Source: Isoetes taiwanensis
Taxonomy: Eukaryota > Streptophyta > Lycopodiopsida > Isoetales > Isoetaceae
Direction of reading: 5' to 3'
Assembly: GCA_021234155.1 (NCBI GenBank)
Contig: JAJEKV010000005.1
Location: forward strand, 24,319,584-24,383,583
Length of the DNA stretch: 64,000 bases
Below, in pieces: positions 10,799 through 22,225 of the stretch. A model generated the notes under the pieces. That model made no database searches and had not been told where the DNA came from. It saw nothing but the letters and a program-made list of their open reading frames with translations. Every line of letters starts with the position of its first letter. The stretch's first letter is position 1. A program made the translations under genes and the position numbers.

Positions 10799-12771
10799 TG
10801 TTGACCCTAAACCTGGCTTAAAGGTCAACCTCAAGGTACCAATTCAAGTTTTCACTCAAATTGGGGTTAGAACCTCCAGATCACTTGAGGTGATCAGTCT
10901 ATGCAAGGAAATTCCAAAAACAAGTTCAAAAAGTTTGAGTTCTATACCTTTCCCATTTCCAAAAAATAGTACCTTTGCCAAAACAATTGTGGTGTCGAGA
11001 TGCAGATCGATTTCTTAAGTCAGATGCAGTAGACTTGGTCAAAAAAGTTGTAGTTAACCAACAGTAAAGCCTCTGACCAAGTCAGAGACCTAGTCTGTGA
11101 GTTATTCGAGCTCAAAGTGAGGTCAAATTTTGGTCAATAGAGGTCAAATGTGGAAAACAGTGATCAGAAATTGAGATTTGGAGTTGCCAATTATCTTTTT
11201 GAGAAATTCCAAAGTAAATAGGTTGCAATGGTGCTGGGGAAGAGGGGCAAGCAATCAAATCCTTATTCGGATGTGTAGAAGTATTTTTTGTGGCTAGATT
11301 TGGCAAAATACAGTAAAAAACTGTCCAAACCCGAGAGCAATTTTTTTGAATTTGAGCTATACTTGGTATTTTTGAATGATTCCAACTCCTTTGGCTTGCA
11401 CAGGCTCTAAGAATAGATGGCAAGTAGTCCAAAAGAATAGAAAAACACACTAGAATTTTCTGTAGAACATTTTGTAGCAAGAATTGTAGAATAACATATC
11501 AGAAATGGATTTGACAACTTGGCAATCGATTTGAATTGATATGGAGGTAAATATATCATGATAACAGAATATAAGGATGCTTCATAGCTTTTAATCACAG
11601 GAAAATAATCTTCTCAAGTCAATAAATAATTTTTGAAGGTAATGTCAATCAGATCTTGTGAATCCAATTGAGGAGAGCTCAAGAACTTCAAGGATCGTCC
11701 AGATCTTGCTCAGCAATGATCAATGTAGGATCTGAATACTTTTGGGCCTTCGAAAATGTCGAGATTGTGTTCCCCCTGTTTATAGTTTCAAATTTCGGTT
11801 CCAGTAGTTTCGGGTGATAAATTTAGGCTTAAATTGTTGCTTAAGTTCCGGAATCCAAGAATAGATTGGTTGCAGGGAGAATGGAGCGCGGGATGGCGTG
11901 ATTCGAAATTTGGGTTTCAATTTTAGGGTTCTTCAATTTGTATTTTAAGCATATTTTGCTAATACGGTTTCAAATGATACGAAGGAATATGCCCGTATAT
12001 ATGCCGTATTTGACCACTTAAAAAACTTGGCTAATGGTTTCAAGGCATTTTCCATGGAATACCTAAAAAGGTTATAACTTCCCAACCATGGGGAAGGATA
12101 TCCACACGTGCAAAGGGATATAGAATCTTTAGGGCATCTTTTGACAAGGTTTAGGGTATACCAAAGAGAGCATGATGGGGTGGGAATGGAGGTAAAAGGG
12201 ATCATTAAGGGCTAGTAGGAAGGTAAGAATAGGAATGCAAAAGAGGGAAATAATAACTTTGCAACAAGGACTTGAAGTTTTTGAATAGTGACATTTGGAG
12301 GAATTGGCAAGGGATTTGAGCAAAATGGTAGTTATGGCAAGGTGAGCATGACAAGGAAATAGGCAATAGGTATGAGGGAGCAAATGCAAGAGTGAACAAA
12401 AGGGAGCATAAATATAGGAAAGGAGGCTAGGAAATTTCAAGGAGCAAGTAAGAATGGCTTAGAGAATGAAATAAAATACCATGGGGTCTTCCAAACTTTG
12501 AACTTCCAATCTTCAAAAAATGCCTTCCAAACTTCTTTACCCAGAATCTTCTAGAGCATATTCTTGACTAAGCACTTTGACCTTGAATAGAGTACCTCAT
12601 GTGAGTTTTGAACCTTAAGCTCTTGTTGACTTGAAGAATGAACATCCTTTGACCTCCACATCAATATTGAATGCCAAGAATCTTCCAAACTTTGACCTAG
12701 TATTCCGAGATAAGTTGACCTAGTTTTGAATGCATGGATCACAATTAGCATGTTGCCCTTTGGGGGCAACA
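10799..12771 (-). repeat. Family A 3' LTR of A3
   Basis: Full-length minus LTR (1973 bp), TGTTGACC to GGGCAACA on the plus strand. Its first 236 bases differ from the LTR piece at 35744-35979 by about one base, including the rare variant CCTCAAGGTACC where A1, A4 and A5 differ. I therefore pair the two as 3' and 5' LTRs of one element. A TATA-like CTATAAACA lies near 11782 on the minus strand. Confidence 0.85.
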
Positions 12772-13497
12772 TCTCGCCAAAACAAGAAAAAGGCTGGTCC
12801 CCTCAGCCATATAATGTCAAGAATAAATAACTAGAGGGGTCTTCAACTTTGTACCAATGTGTCTATGATAGGATAAGAGTGCAAATGTTGGTGGAGTGAG
12901 TGTAATTGTGATGATGAAATGATGTGGATGGAATATGGTGAGTGAGAAAGGCAGAAATGAGTGTGAAAATGACAAGGTGATGATGGAATGATGGTGAATG
13001 GAATATAGTGAGTGAGAAGAGATAAAAGTGAATGTGAATATGACAAGATGATGATGAAATGGAGATGAAATGAGTGTACAAGTGTTTTGAAACTTCGCCA
13101 AAACAAGAAAATGTGTGTGTCCTTCTTGATCTTCAACAAGTGCAACTCTGCTGTGATGGTAAAGATGAATTGCAGAGTGCTTTTCTTCTTTAGGGAATGA
13201 GAACAAGGATAAGGAGTTCAGATGGAAGGTAGGACCACTTATGACAGATGAAAAATATGGAGGAAGGGTGCACCTGTCATGGAAACACATAAACCAATTA
13301 GTCTCAAAACCTTGCAACTCTGCTATGATGGTGAAGGTGATTTTGCAGAGTGCTGTTAAGGTATGGAAAAACAAGAATAGAGGGTTGGATGGATGGTAGG
13401 AGTGTTTAAGACAGGTGAATAAAAATGGAAGAAAGAATGCTCCTGCAAATGACACTTGGTAATCATTAGTATCAACCCTATTCTTGAGATCACCTGT
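12772..13497 (-). repeat. A3 3' UTR with tandem repeats
   Basis: Sits right of the 3' LTR of A3. The LTR-adjacent motif (minus strand TCTTGTTTTGGCGA) is at 12772-12792 and recurs at 13093-13113. A GGCTG/CAGCC hairpin is at 12792-12808. Two diverged copies of an about 88-bp unit (GTGAGTGAGAA...ATGACAAG) lie in 12890-13080, and two copies of the about 165-bp unit with CTCTGCTATGATGGT lie in 13135-13470. ORFs here are low-complexity Ser/His/Phe strings and are not genes. Confidence 0.7.
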
Positions 13498-13567
13498 CTT
13501 TGGATTTAGATTGACTCCTGAGCTCCTGCACAAAGAACAATTTTTTGCAAGTAGCTCCACATGATTA
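13498..13567 (-). pseudogene. A3 RT fragment
   Basis: About 23 codons matching RT of the other copies (HVELLAKNCSLCRSSGVNLNPK). It is joined to the A3 3' UTR by a deletion that removed the RT thumb, second RNase H and integrase. About 30 unassigned bases separate the two. Confidence 0.75.
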
Positions 13568-13592
13568 GATGGATTAGATGATTAGATGGATT
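13566..13592. repeat. Short GATGGATTA-type tandem repeat at a junction
   Basis: ATTAGATGGATTAGATGATT-like iterations mark the switch from minus-strand A3 to plus-strand A4 sequence. Filler of this kind is typical of end-joining repair; the origin is inferred. Confidence 0.5.
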
Positions 13593-14500
13593 ATGGTGGT
13601 GCAAACTAGAAGCATGAATGAAGCTCAAGTACATGCTGAACCAAGTAAGCATTCTACTGTCAGGCCTGTGCCACCTGTAATGGAATCACCTGTTCAGATC
13701 ATAGCTCCACCCCCTCAGCAAAAATATGGTAAGAAAGATCAAGACTTTGATGAGGTTGATGTTTTGCTTAAAAATTCCAAGGTGAGTGTGGATCTCTTTA
13801 CTTTATTAAAGATTGCACCTAGTTACAGGAAAGGGGTACTTCAACAAACTAATAATGAGGTATTAAATGCTTGTGTGAATTTTACTGATGCCACTGACCT
13901 TATTCTAGCACAGCATGAAGAAGACCCTGGAGCATTCACATGTTCAGCTGCTTTAGGAGGGTATACCTTTTCTAATGTGTTACTTGATGGGGGTTCTCCC
14001 CTAAATATCATGCCATATCATATTATGAAGAAGTGTGGTTTTGAAGTGGATAAGAAGGCTTCTATGTTATTAAAATATTTTTATAATGCTAAGATTTCTT
14101 CTACAGGTGTGGTGACTAAAGTGCTGTATCTGAGTAAGGCATAACCGTAGCTGCTAACTTTATTGTGGTGGCTTTTTGAAGATATAGGAGATGAATCTAA
14201 TATTTATGACTTACTTTTGGGGAGGAGATGGTTAGCCACTTTGTGGATGCCGAGCCAGTCACGGTCTCAAGGGAGATGTACCATCTCCAATGGCTCTCAG
14301 ACTGCTACAATTTATAACCAAGAGGGCTCCTATGACTCCAAGGAAGAGGTACATTTTATTAAAGAAATGCTAATTGAAGAACCTTTGGGATCTTACAGGA
14401 TAAAAAATACAAAACCAAGAAAATATGAAATGGTTCCTCTTATTATGGAAAGTGCACCTCCCAGCATACAAGGACCAACAGGGTTCTTATGGTTTGATGG
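13593..14500 (+). pseudogene. A4 gag end and protease
   Basis: Starts abruptly in VVQTRSMNEAQVHAEPS; the rest of gag, the primer site and the 5' LTR are missing. Protease VLLDGGSPLNIMP lies near 13985. The frame fails near 14115-14150, where CCTGTTAATACAG of A5 is replaced by CTGTATCTGAG, and again near 14175 by a T-run indel. DLLLGRRWLAT follows at 14205 in the new frame. Confidence 0.85.
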
Positions 14501-16523
14501 AGGTATCTCTAAAAAATTAAATGTTGCATCATCTGCTACTATTTTGAAAGACTCTTCTCACAAACTTTTAGCTAAAGTAGGAAGGATCTTTCCTCAAGTC
14601 ACTTCTAATGTGGCAGAATATAAAGCCTTGATTGCAGGTCTCCAGGAAGCTAAATCTATGAATATTGCCAATATTCACATTTATGGTGATTCACAATTAA
14701 TCTGCAGACAAGTTTCAGGAGACTATCAAACAAAAAATGCAGATATGGAGCTCTTGAAGAATCAAGCAATGGGAGTGCTCTCGAGCTTTGCTTCATGGGA
14801 AATCACTCATATCCCCAGAGAACAGAATTTTGAAGCTGATGCCTTGTGTAGGGAGACTCTCATGTCACACTTAACTGAGGGAGCTATCCTCGAAGATGAT
14901 CTTGATGACAATGAGGTAAAATCACTCTGTCCTATTTTGACCATTGATGCATCAGAAAAAAAGGAGACTGAAGAGATTGTAATCACTAAGAATGGTAAGA
15001 CTCGAACCTTGTTTGTTGGGGATTTGATTGAATATCAAAACAGAGAGAACATACAAGTGTTTTTTGAAGAAAGGAAAGATGTATTTGCTTGGGATTATTC
15101 AGAGCTATCAGGTATCAAACCTGATGTATGTCAATTTGAAATTAAGATTAAAGAAGGTTGTAAACCTGTTTTTCAAAAATTAAGAAGGATTAATGCTTCA
15201 CTAATGGGACTAATTAAAGATGAATTGGATAAGATGTTGGATGCAGGTGTTATTATTGAAATTATTAATCTGGAATGGGTATCTTGTATTGTTCCTGTGG
15301 AGAAGAAAAGTGGTGCTTTAAGAATTTGCATTGACTATCGAGATCTCAACAAAGCTACCATCAAAGATTGTTACCCTTTGCCCTTTTTAGAAGAAATCTT
15401 ATATGCTGTAGCAGGTAAAGAGGTGTATTCATTTTTAGATGGCTTCTCAGGATTCAATCAGATTAGTATTAAAGAAGAAGATCAACCCAAGACCTCTTTT
15501 ATTACTCCTTGGGGAACTTATGCAATGAAAAGAATGCCTTTTGGGCTAATGAATGCACCTGCTACCTTCCAGAGAGCCATGGATGTTATTTTTAGGCCTA
15601 TGTCTCCTCAAGAATTCAGAGTTTATTTGGATGACCTTTGTTTAGGATCTCACCCTACTAATCATTTGGAATTGTTGGCAAAAATATGTTCTTTGTGTAG
15701 GGAATCTGGAGTCAACCTTAATCCAAAGAAATGTATTTTTTTTGCATCCAAGGGACAACTTTTGGGACACGAGGTATCCAACAATGGTATACAGGTGGCA
15801 CAAGAAAAGGTTGAAGCTCTCAAAAAACTGGTGCCCCCCAAAAACCTGAAGCAGGTTAAAAGTTTTATTGGCATGACTAGTTTTCTTAGGATGTATATTC
15901 CTAATTTTGCTCACATTATAAGTCCTATTTCTAAGTTGACAAGAATAGGCAGGATTTCCAAATCTGAGAGTAAGTATGTTCCTGTCACATGGTCATCAGA
16001 TTGCCAAGAGTCTTTTGAGTTGCTTATAAAATCCATTTGTGAAGCAACTCTCCTAAAAAAACCAGATTTGGCCAAGCCATTTGAGGTCTACATTACTATT
16101 ACTAAAAAGGCCATAGGCTTAGCTATTCTGCAGGACAAGCACACCATAGCTTTTGCCAGCAAACAATGGAGTTCAACTGAAGAAAAATACACCAGAATGG
16201 AGAAGAGTGCTGCTGCTCTCATGTTTCTCATTGACAGGCAAGGTCATTTATTATTGAAGAGTTCAGTTCAAGTTTATATGAAGCAAAATCCAACAGGTTT
16301 GTTATTTGGTAAGGCTACCTCTAAACCAAAAATTCAAAGGTGGGCGTGCAAGTTACAAACCTTTGATATTTCTATAAAAGAGTTACATCAAGTAAAGAGT
16401 CCCAGTCTCTATTTACCTTATATTTTCTTTGACCATGAGGATGTAGTGGAAGTTGTTGATTTTGTGGATGCCTTAGCTTATTTACAGGCAAATGATGATG
16501 AGCAGGGCCAACAGGATTGGTAG
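14163..16523 (+). CDS. A4 Pol: protease end, RNase H, RT, RNase H-like domain
   Basis: 786-codon open frame. First RNase H: Asp in WFDGGIS (about 14492), Glu in VAEYKAL (14610), Asp in YGDSQLI (14685), Asp in FEADALC (14838), all four acids present. RT: PVEKKSG, RICIDYRDLNKA, FGLMNAPATFQ and YLDDL near 15630. The second RNase H-like region (16080-16430) has ITIT where the first catalytic Asp is expected and YMKQNP in place of the YTDHK motif, so it looks catalytically dead. The frame ends at TAG 16521-16523, where A5 has CAG (Gln); integrase continues beyond. Not functional as it stands. Confidence 0.85.
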   Translation: MWWLFEDIGDESNIYDLLLGRRWLATLWMPSQSRSQGRCTISNGSQTATIYNQEGSYDSKEEVHFIKEMLIEEPLGSYRIKNTKPRKYEMVPLIMESAPPSIQGPTGFLWFDGGISKKLNVASSATILKDSSHKLLAKVGRIFPQVTSNVAEYKALIAGLQEAKSMNIANIHIYGDSQLICRQVSGDYQTKNADMELLKNQAMGVLSSFASWEITHIPREQNFEADALCRETLMSHLTEGAILEDDLDDNEVKSLCPILTIDASEKKETEEIVITKNGKTRTLFVGDLIEYQNRENIQVFFEERKDVFAWDYSELSGIKPDVCQFEIKIKEGCKPVFQKLRRINASLMGLIKDELDKMLDAGVIIEIINLEWVSCIVPVEKKSGALRICIDYRDLNKATIKDCYPLPFLEEILYAVAGKEVYSFLDGFSGFNQISIKEEDQPKTSFITPWGTYAMKRMPFGLMNAPATFQRAMDVIFRPMSPQEFRVYLDDLCLGSHPTNHLELLAKICSLCRESGVNLNPKKCIFFASKGQLLGHEVSNNGIQVAQEKVEALKKLVPPKNLKQVKSFIGMTSFLRMYIPNFAHIISPISKLTRIGRISKSESKYVPVTWSSDCQESFELLIKSICEATLLKKPDLAKPFEVYITITKKAIGLAILQDKHTIAFASKQWSSTEEKYTRMEKSAAALMFLIDRQGHLLLKSSVQVYMKQNPTGLLFGKATSKPKIQRWACKLQTFDISIKELHQVKSPSLYLPYIFFDHEDVVEVVDFVDALAYLQANDDEQGQQDW

Positions 16524-17830
16524 CTATCTATAAAGAATTTTCTACAATTCAAGGAGATGCCCTCAGGATTGACCTCAAGCCAGCAAAGGAGATTTAAAGA
16601 AAAGTGTAGGCATTTCAAAATGATTAATGATGTTTTATGTAAAGTCACAGGGGATGGACTATTATTGAGGTGTGTCAATGAAGAAGAATCTGCCTTGATC
16701 ATTAAAGAAATGCATGAAGGAATATGTGGAGGCCATTTTCTTTGGAGATACTACTGCCAAGAAAATTCTCGTGTCGGGATACTATTGGCCTACAATATTT
16801 AAAGATTGTTATACTTGCTATAAAATCTTGCCACAAGTGCCAAATATTTGGCAAGAGGATCCTTATTCAGTACACTAAAACCCCATAATTTCTCCGGGAC
16901 CCTTCCAAATTTGGGGATTAGATTATATTGGTCCTATTAACCCCTCTTAGCGAGGGGCAACATCAAGCACATTATTGTAGCTACAGATTATTTTACCAAA
17001 TGGGCAGAGGCAATTCCTTTGAGACAGGGCTAATGCCCTTACAACAAACAAAGTTCTTACATGAGTACGGTTGTACGGGTTTGGTATTCCTTTACAATTA
17101 CATTCTGATAGAGGTACTCCTTTTGTGAATGAAGTTATTACTAATTTATTGACCATTCTTAAAGTCAAACATACCAAGAGTTCCTCTTACTATCCCCAAG
17201 GTAATGGTCAAGCGAAGCTACTAACAAAGTTTTGAAGGATATTTTTGTGTAACTTGGTGGATGATAATCAGGAAGGATTGGCATGTTAAATTAGTGGATG
17301 CCCTATGGGCTTATAGAGTCACCATCAAAGCAGCAACCACTCATACCCCTTTTAACTTGGTTTATGGCATTGAAGCTGTGCTTCCAGTAGAGCTTGAGCT
17401 TCCATCTCTGAGGTTAGCTCATAAGTTGTGTTTGCCTTTTGAGTATGCCTTGCAGGTGAAAGACTGGATGCCCTTTTGCATTTAGAAGAATATAGGATGG
17501 AAGCTGAGAATGCTAATTTGCTCAAAAAGCCAAGGATTTGGCTGCTTTCAAAAGCTGCTCATAAAATACAAGGGACCTTCAAGACTGGAGAATTAGTTAC
17601 GAAATGGAATAAATCAAGGGAGGATTCAGCCAAGTAAGTTTGAGAATCTTTGGGAGGGTCCCTATGAAGTGTTGGAACCTCGCAGGGCACCAATTCATAT
17701 TGGCTAAAGGAATTAACTTCGGGTTTGTCACTCCCAAATCCCATCAACACTATTCATCTGAAGAGGTACTGGGATCAGCACATTTGCTTGTCCCTTTTTA
17801 TGCTCTAGAGTTTAAACAAGTTAGAATTAA
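16524..17830 (+). pseudogene. A4 integrase remnant
   Basis: Continues the A4 Pol protein after the TAG. HHCC starts at MHEGICGGH (16710), WGLDYIGP is near 16915, and the C-terminal region (FENLWEGPYEV) is near 17640. The frame is lost in at least six places. Against A5 (57280-58600 read in reverse) the changes include GCTGGA to CTTTGGA, TCAGGTCAGG to TCGTGTCGGG, and single-base indels. This is dense damage in about 1.1 kb beside a clean 2.3-kb stretch, which argues for a local consensus error rather than age. Confidence 0.83.
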
Positions 17831-18571
17831 ATTTAGATGTTAGATAGATTGGATTTCACTTTGTCTTAAATTTAGAACTAATGTTTTCATTAAGTTTATG
17901 TTTGCTTGATTAGCCAAAGATGAAGGATGAGCTATCAAAAAGCATCTCGGGACAAGGATTTTTATTAAGCGCCAAGTGTCATTTGCGGGAGCACCCTTTA
18001 TCCATCTTTATTCATCTGTCTCGATTGTGGTCTTGCCCTCCATTCAGCCATGCTCTTTTATTTTTATCTCCCCAAATGTGCACTCTGCAAATTCAGCTTC
18101 ACCATCATAGCAGAGTGCAAGAATCAAGTTTAACTTGTTTGTATGTTTCCATGACAGGTGCACCCTTTCTCCATCTTTATTCATCTGCCATAAGTGGTCC
18201 TGCTATCCATTTAAACTCCTTACTCTTGTTCTCATTCCCAAAGAAGGCACTCGCAATTCAGCTTTACCATCATAGCGAGTTGCATTTTTAAGGATCAAGA
18301 AGCCACACATTTTCTTGTTTTGGCGAGATTCAAACATTTACATATCCATATCACCTCATACATTCCATTCCCATCACTACTTTACCATGTTTACATTCAT
18401 TCTCACCTCCTTCTCACTCACTCACTTTTTCACACCACCATATTCACCCCCATTCCATCAGCACTTGCACTTTACATTCTCTTTTTACCATAATTCTCAC
18501 TTAGATACCTTGGTACCAAGCTGAAGACCCTTGTGGCTGAGGGGACCAGCCATTTTCTTGTTTTGGCGAGA
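17831..18571 (+). repeat. A4 3' UTR: 165-bp repeat pair, hairpin, LTR-adjacent motif
   Basis: Two copies of an about 165-bp unit (ATTCAGCTTCACC at 18091 and ATTCAGCTTTACC at 18256), then a TCACTCACTC-rich block. The motif CATTTTCTTGTTTTGGCGAG occurs twice, at 18308-18328 and directly before the LTR at 18551-18571. Hairpin GGCTG, loop AGGGGAC, CAGCC spans 18535-18551. There is no purine-rich tract next to the LTR. No gene. Confidence 0.72.
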
Positions 18572-19841
18572 TGTTGCCCCCAAAGGGCAACATACTAATT
18601 GAATGGTTTATTTGTTGAAGTTAGGAAGGCTAAGTCAAAAGAGGACTTGGTAGTCAACATTGATATGAAGGTCAAAGGATGTTCATTTTACAAGACAACA
18701 AGTGCTCCAGGTTCAAAACTCACATGAGGTACTTTATTTAAGGTCAAAGTGCTTAGTCAAGAATATGCTCTAGAAGATTCTGGGTTATGAAGTTTGGAAG
18801 ACAATTTTTGAAGATTGGAAGTTAAAAGTTTGGAAGATCCCATGGCATTAGATTCCACCTCCTAGTCATTTTTATCCATATTCTTACCCCCATTTCCCTA
18901 GTCATATTCCCCTTATGCTTATATTTTCCCTTGTTTATTTTTTGCCAAATCACACCTTGATTGCTTAATTCTTTTTTGCCTCCTTATTTCATATCCCTTT
19001 TCCCACTCTTATCACACCTTCATAAATACCCCTAGCCCATTTCTAGCCTGGAATTTTATGACCACTTTGCTTTGTCCACCATTGTGCCTTAAATATTCAT
19101 GCTACCTATGGAATATCCCAATACATGGTATCTAAGCCTAGCATATTCCTCAAAAATTAGGGTTGCCATCTCCTCAATTGATCTATCTATCTAATTATTT
19201 TATAAGGCACCCTTTGAAACCATGGCCTAACATTTCTAAATGGCTAAATATAGCATATTCCTGGTTTATACTCCCAAAAATACTACCACCGTATCGGCGC
19301 AAATTCTGGAAAAAATACGGTGAAGAACCCTAAAATTGGAAAACTGCTTTCGAATCACGCCAGGAATGGAAGCCTTGGACTCTGAAAACTACCTACTTAC
19401 GTATTCCCGGCCCTAAGCATCCAATCAAGCCTAAATTTAAGCTCTAAGATGCCGGAACCGTTAAAATCTAAATCTATATACATGGGAAACGAAGACAGAG
19501 AAAAATTTGAAGGCCCAGAAGTATTCAGATCCTACATTGATCATTGCTGAGCAAGATCTGGACGATCCTTGAAGTTCTTGAGCTCTCCTCAATTGGATCC
19601 ACAAGATCTGATTGACATTACCTTCAAAAATTATTTATTGACTTGAGAAGATTATTTTCCTGTGATTTAAAGCTATGAAGCATCCTTATATTCTGTTATC
19701 ATGATATATTTACTTCCATATCAATTCAAATCGATTGCCAAGTTGTCAAATCCATCTCTGATATATTATTCCACAATTCTTGCTACAAAATAGTCTACAG
19801 AAAATTCTAGTGTGTTTTTCTATTCCTTTGGACCACTTGCT
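18572..19841 (+). repeat. Family A 3' LTR of A4, left part
   Basis: Begins with the 21-nt palindrome TGTTGCCC / CCAAA / GGGCAACA. It is interrupted after CTTGC (19837-19841) by the family C element and resumes at 34129. A telo-box-like GAACCCTAAAAT occurs near 19325 and a TATA-like CTATATACA near 19472. Confidence 0.9.
19837..19841 (+). other. Target-site duplication CTTGC, left copy
   Basis: CTTGC precedes the C element and recurs at 34124-34128. Uninterrupted A LTRs (for example near 63285, minus strand) read GGACCACTTGCCATTTATCC, which confirms a single CTTGC before insertion. Confidence 0.93.
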
Positions 19842-22225
19842 GTTGAAGGCTTTTTTGGCAAAACCTCCAACCTAATGGTTTAGAACCTCCAGGTTGCTTA
19901 AGGCAACCACTCTGAATCACCAAAACCTGGAAAAGTCACTGAAATTTCAAGATCAGACTGCTTTCCCTGAAGCAAAAAAAAATGGTCTGACCATAAACTT
20001 GTGCCATTTAAAATCAAATCAAGCAAATCAATTGATTTTTTGATAGAGATCTTCTTAACAGATGTGGGAATCAGTGTTCAAAAGTCTAGATAGAGCTGAG
20101 ATAAGCAAGGTTCTCAAAATCACACTTCTGTTTGGGTCAAAAATTGGTCAATACAAAGAACGACAAGCTATTTTTGCAGATTGAAGATGGAACAAGTTTT
20201 TTAGTTTTGGAAATTTGAGATATCTCGATGGTGTCTAGATTGAAGGCAACTTAAAAATTGCAGGAAATTAACAACCTAAAGGGTAGAATTTGATTAAAAT
20301 CTCCTATCAGTCTGACTGTGCAAGAACCCGAGAGCAACTTTACCTAATATGAAATCTAATTGGCTTTTTTGTGTTTTTTCAAGTGTATCAGTTCGGAAAT
20401 ACCCTCTAGTTATAGTGCATAAAAATTTCAAACTAAATTATTTTTTAGTTTTTTTACGAAAATCAAGGATTAAACTCAAGAACAATCACCACCACGAATT
20501 TTTTCTAAGGTCGATTTTCATTCAAGAAGCTATTCAAAAGATCAACATCAATTTCCACGAGTCTAATGGTCTCGGGAAAAACAATCAAACAGATCAAATT
20601 GTCAATAATCTCAAAAGTGGTCGATAATCTCAATAGCGAGTCAATTCTTAGAATTTGGAGGCTAGAGGAGCAAATGCAGACTAGGAATCGATCAATCCGG
20701 CTCGGGAAAAGCTTCAAGTCGACGTTCTTCACGCATACAACCCCGAGAAAACAATGCAAGATCTCAATCCATCTTAAACGGCCCTGTTTGGTTCAAATCT
20801 TGGCAAATTCTGTTTGAAATTCAAATTTTTGTTTGTTTATGAGTCGGTATGGATGCGTGTAGGTGAATGGAGGGTGCAGAGCTATGATTAAGCGAGGTAA
20901 TTCCAACCAATTTTCCGGATCTTGGCCTTCATCGAAAATTAGGGTTCTTGAAAAATAGTCCAAATATCCCACGAGGCATGTTTAGAAAAAGCGGACTAGT
21001 GTATAAAGGAATTTTACCGCTTAATTTCTTAGAATAAGCGTGCCATTATGAAGGGGAACGCCGGCCGTGCCCGCCCCCATGCCCCATGGTGCCACGTGGA
21101 GGGTGTGGATTGGTGGATGAGTTTGGGGGGAGGTAGAAAATGCTAGGTGGGGTAGAATAGGAAAATTTTTTTTTAATTTTTATAGAAAGGCCACGAATCT
21201 CAAGGCAATAATCAAAGGCCAAGATAAAGGATATTAGCATATTCTCCCATCTCAATTGGAATCTTTTGCTAGGAATAATTTTTTTGCATAGCTTAACCAT
21301 AGGATGTGAAATATGGCAAAAAAAGATGACTAGGCAATTGTGATGGCATATGACATGGCAATGGTGATGACTAGGCAAATGACATGGCAATGTATCTTGA
21401 CTCAATTTTTGTCTAGCCAAAAACTTTTCAACTTATGGATGTGGATGACACGCGTGTATGGCATATATGATGATGAGGAGGATGATGTGCAAATGACATG
21501 GCACTCCCAAGTGGCAATATTACATAGAATCATAATCAACTTGAAAAATGGAAGCCCTTTAGCCAATTTTTAATTTTTGAACTTGGGGATGGAGGGAGTA
21601 TGATGTAAGTGATGATGAGGAATGATGGAGATGTGAGGTGGCTTCAAGGTTATCGTGGCACAATGCCACCTTTATGCATAACTTTTGCAAATTTCTTGAC
21701 CATTTTTCTTTTTGGAAGCTTATCATGGAAATGAATGTATGAAGTTATGGAAGAGATGAGAGTGAAGCTTTTTTGGCTAGACAAAAAATGTTGTCAATTG
21801 GAAAACAAGGTTGATTGAGGATGTACCAACTTGGAAATCAAGGAAAGAAGGTGGTATGGGGTGAAATAATGGTATAGGAATTTGCCTCAATATGAACTTG
21901 ATCTAGAGTTATTTTGCACATACCATGGAACTCTTGGGGGTCTTCAAAACCTTCTTATGTCTTCAAAGTAAATGTTTGTGTCCTTTGCTCTCTTGTTTGC
22001 TCAAATATGATGACTTGACTTTTTCTTGCTCCTTGTGACCATTTAATTTGATCTAATGAAATAGCTTCCATGAATGTCCTTCCTTAGTCTTCATCAAAAA
22101 AATTCTTCAATGATCTGAAACAAAATAATCCTTCAAGAGTGTAATCAGCTTAAAATCAGCATTGGCAGCTTGTCTTCTTCTTGTGTTGTACAATTTCCTC
22201 TTCTTTGCCACAAAATGTGGCGACA
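19842..22225 (-). repeat. Family C LTR, left (3') copy
   Basis: 2384 bp, TGTTGAAGG to GGCGACA (plus strand). The end is a damaged copy of GGCAGCA seen in the other two. Differences from the other two copies concentrate at CAG/CTG and in base runs. ORFs inside (for example 20349-20817) are not conserved coding sequence. Confidence 0.9.

Noticed and set aside
12817-13560. 247-codon ORF and similar His/Ser/Phe-rich ORFs (44550-44951, 54223-54615, 18315-18524)
   Set aside because: They read through tandem repeats of LTR-element 3' UTRs, have low-complexity composition and no family; their frames are by-products of repeat periodicity.
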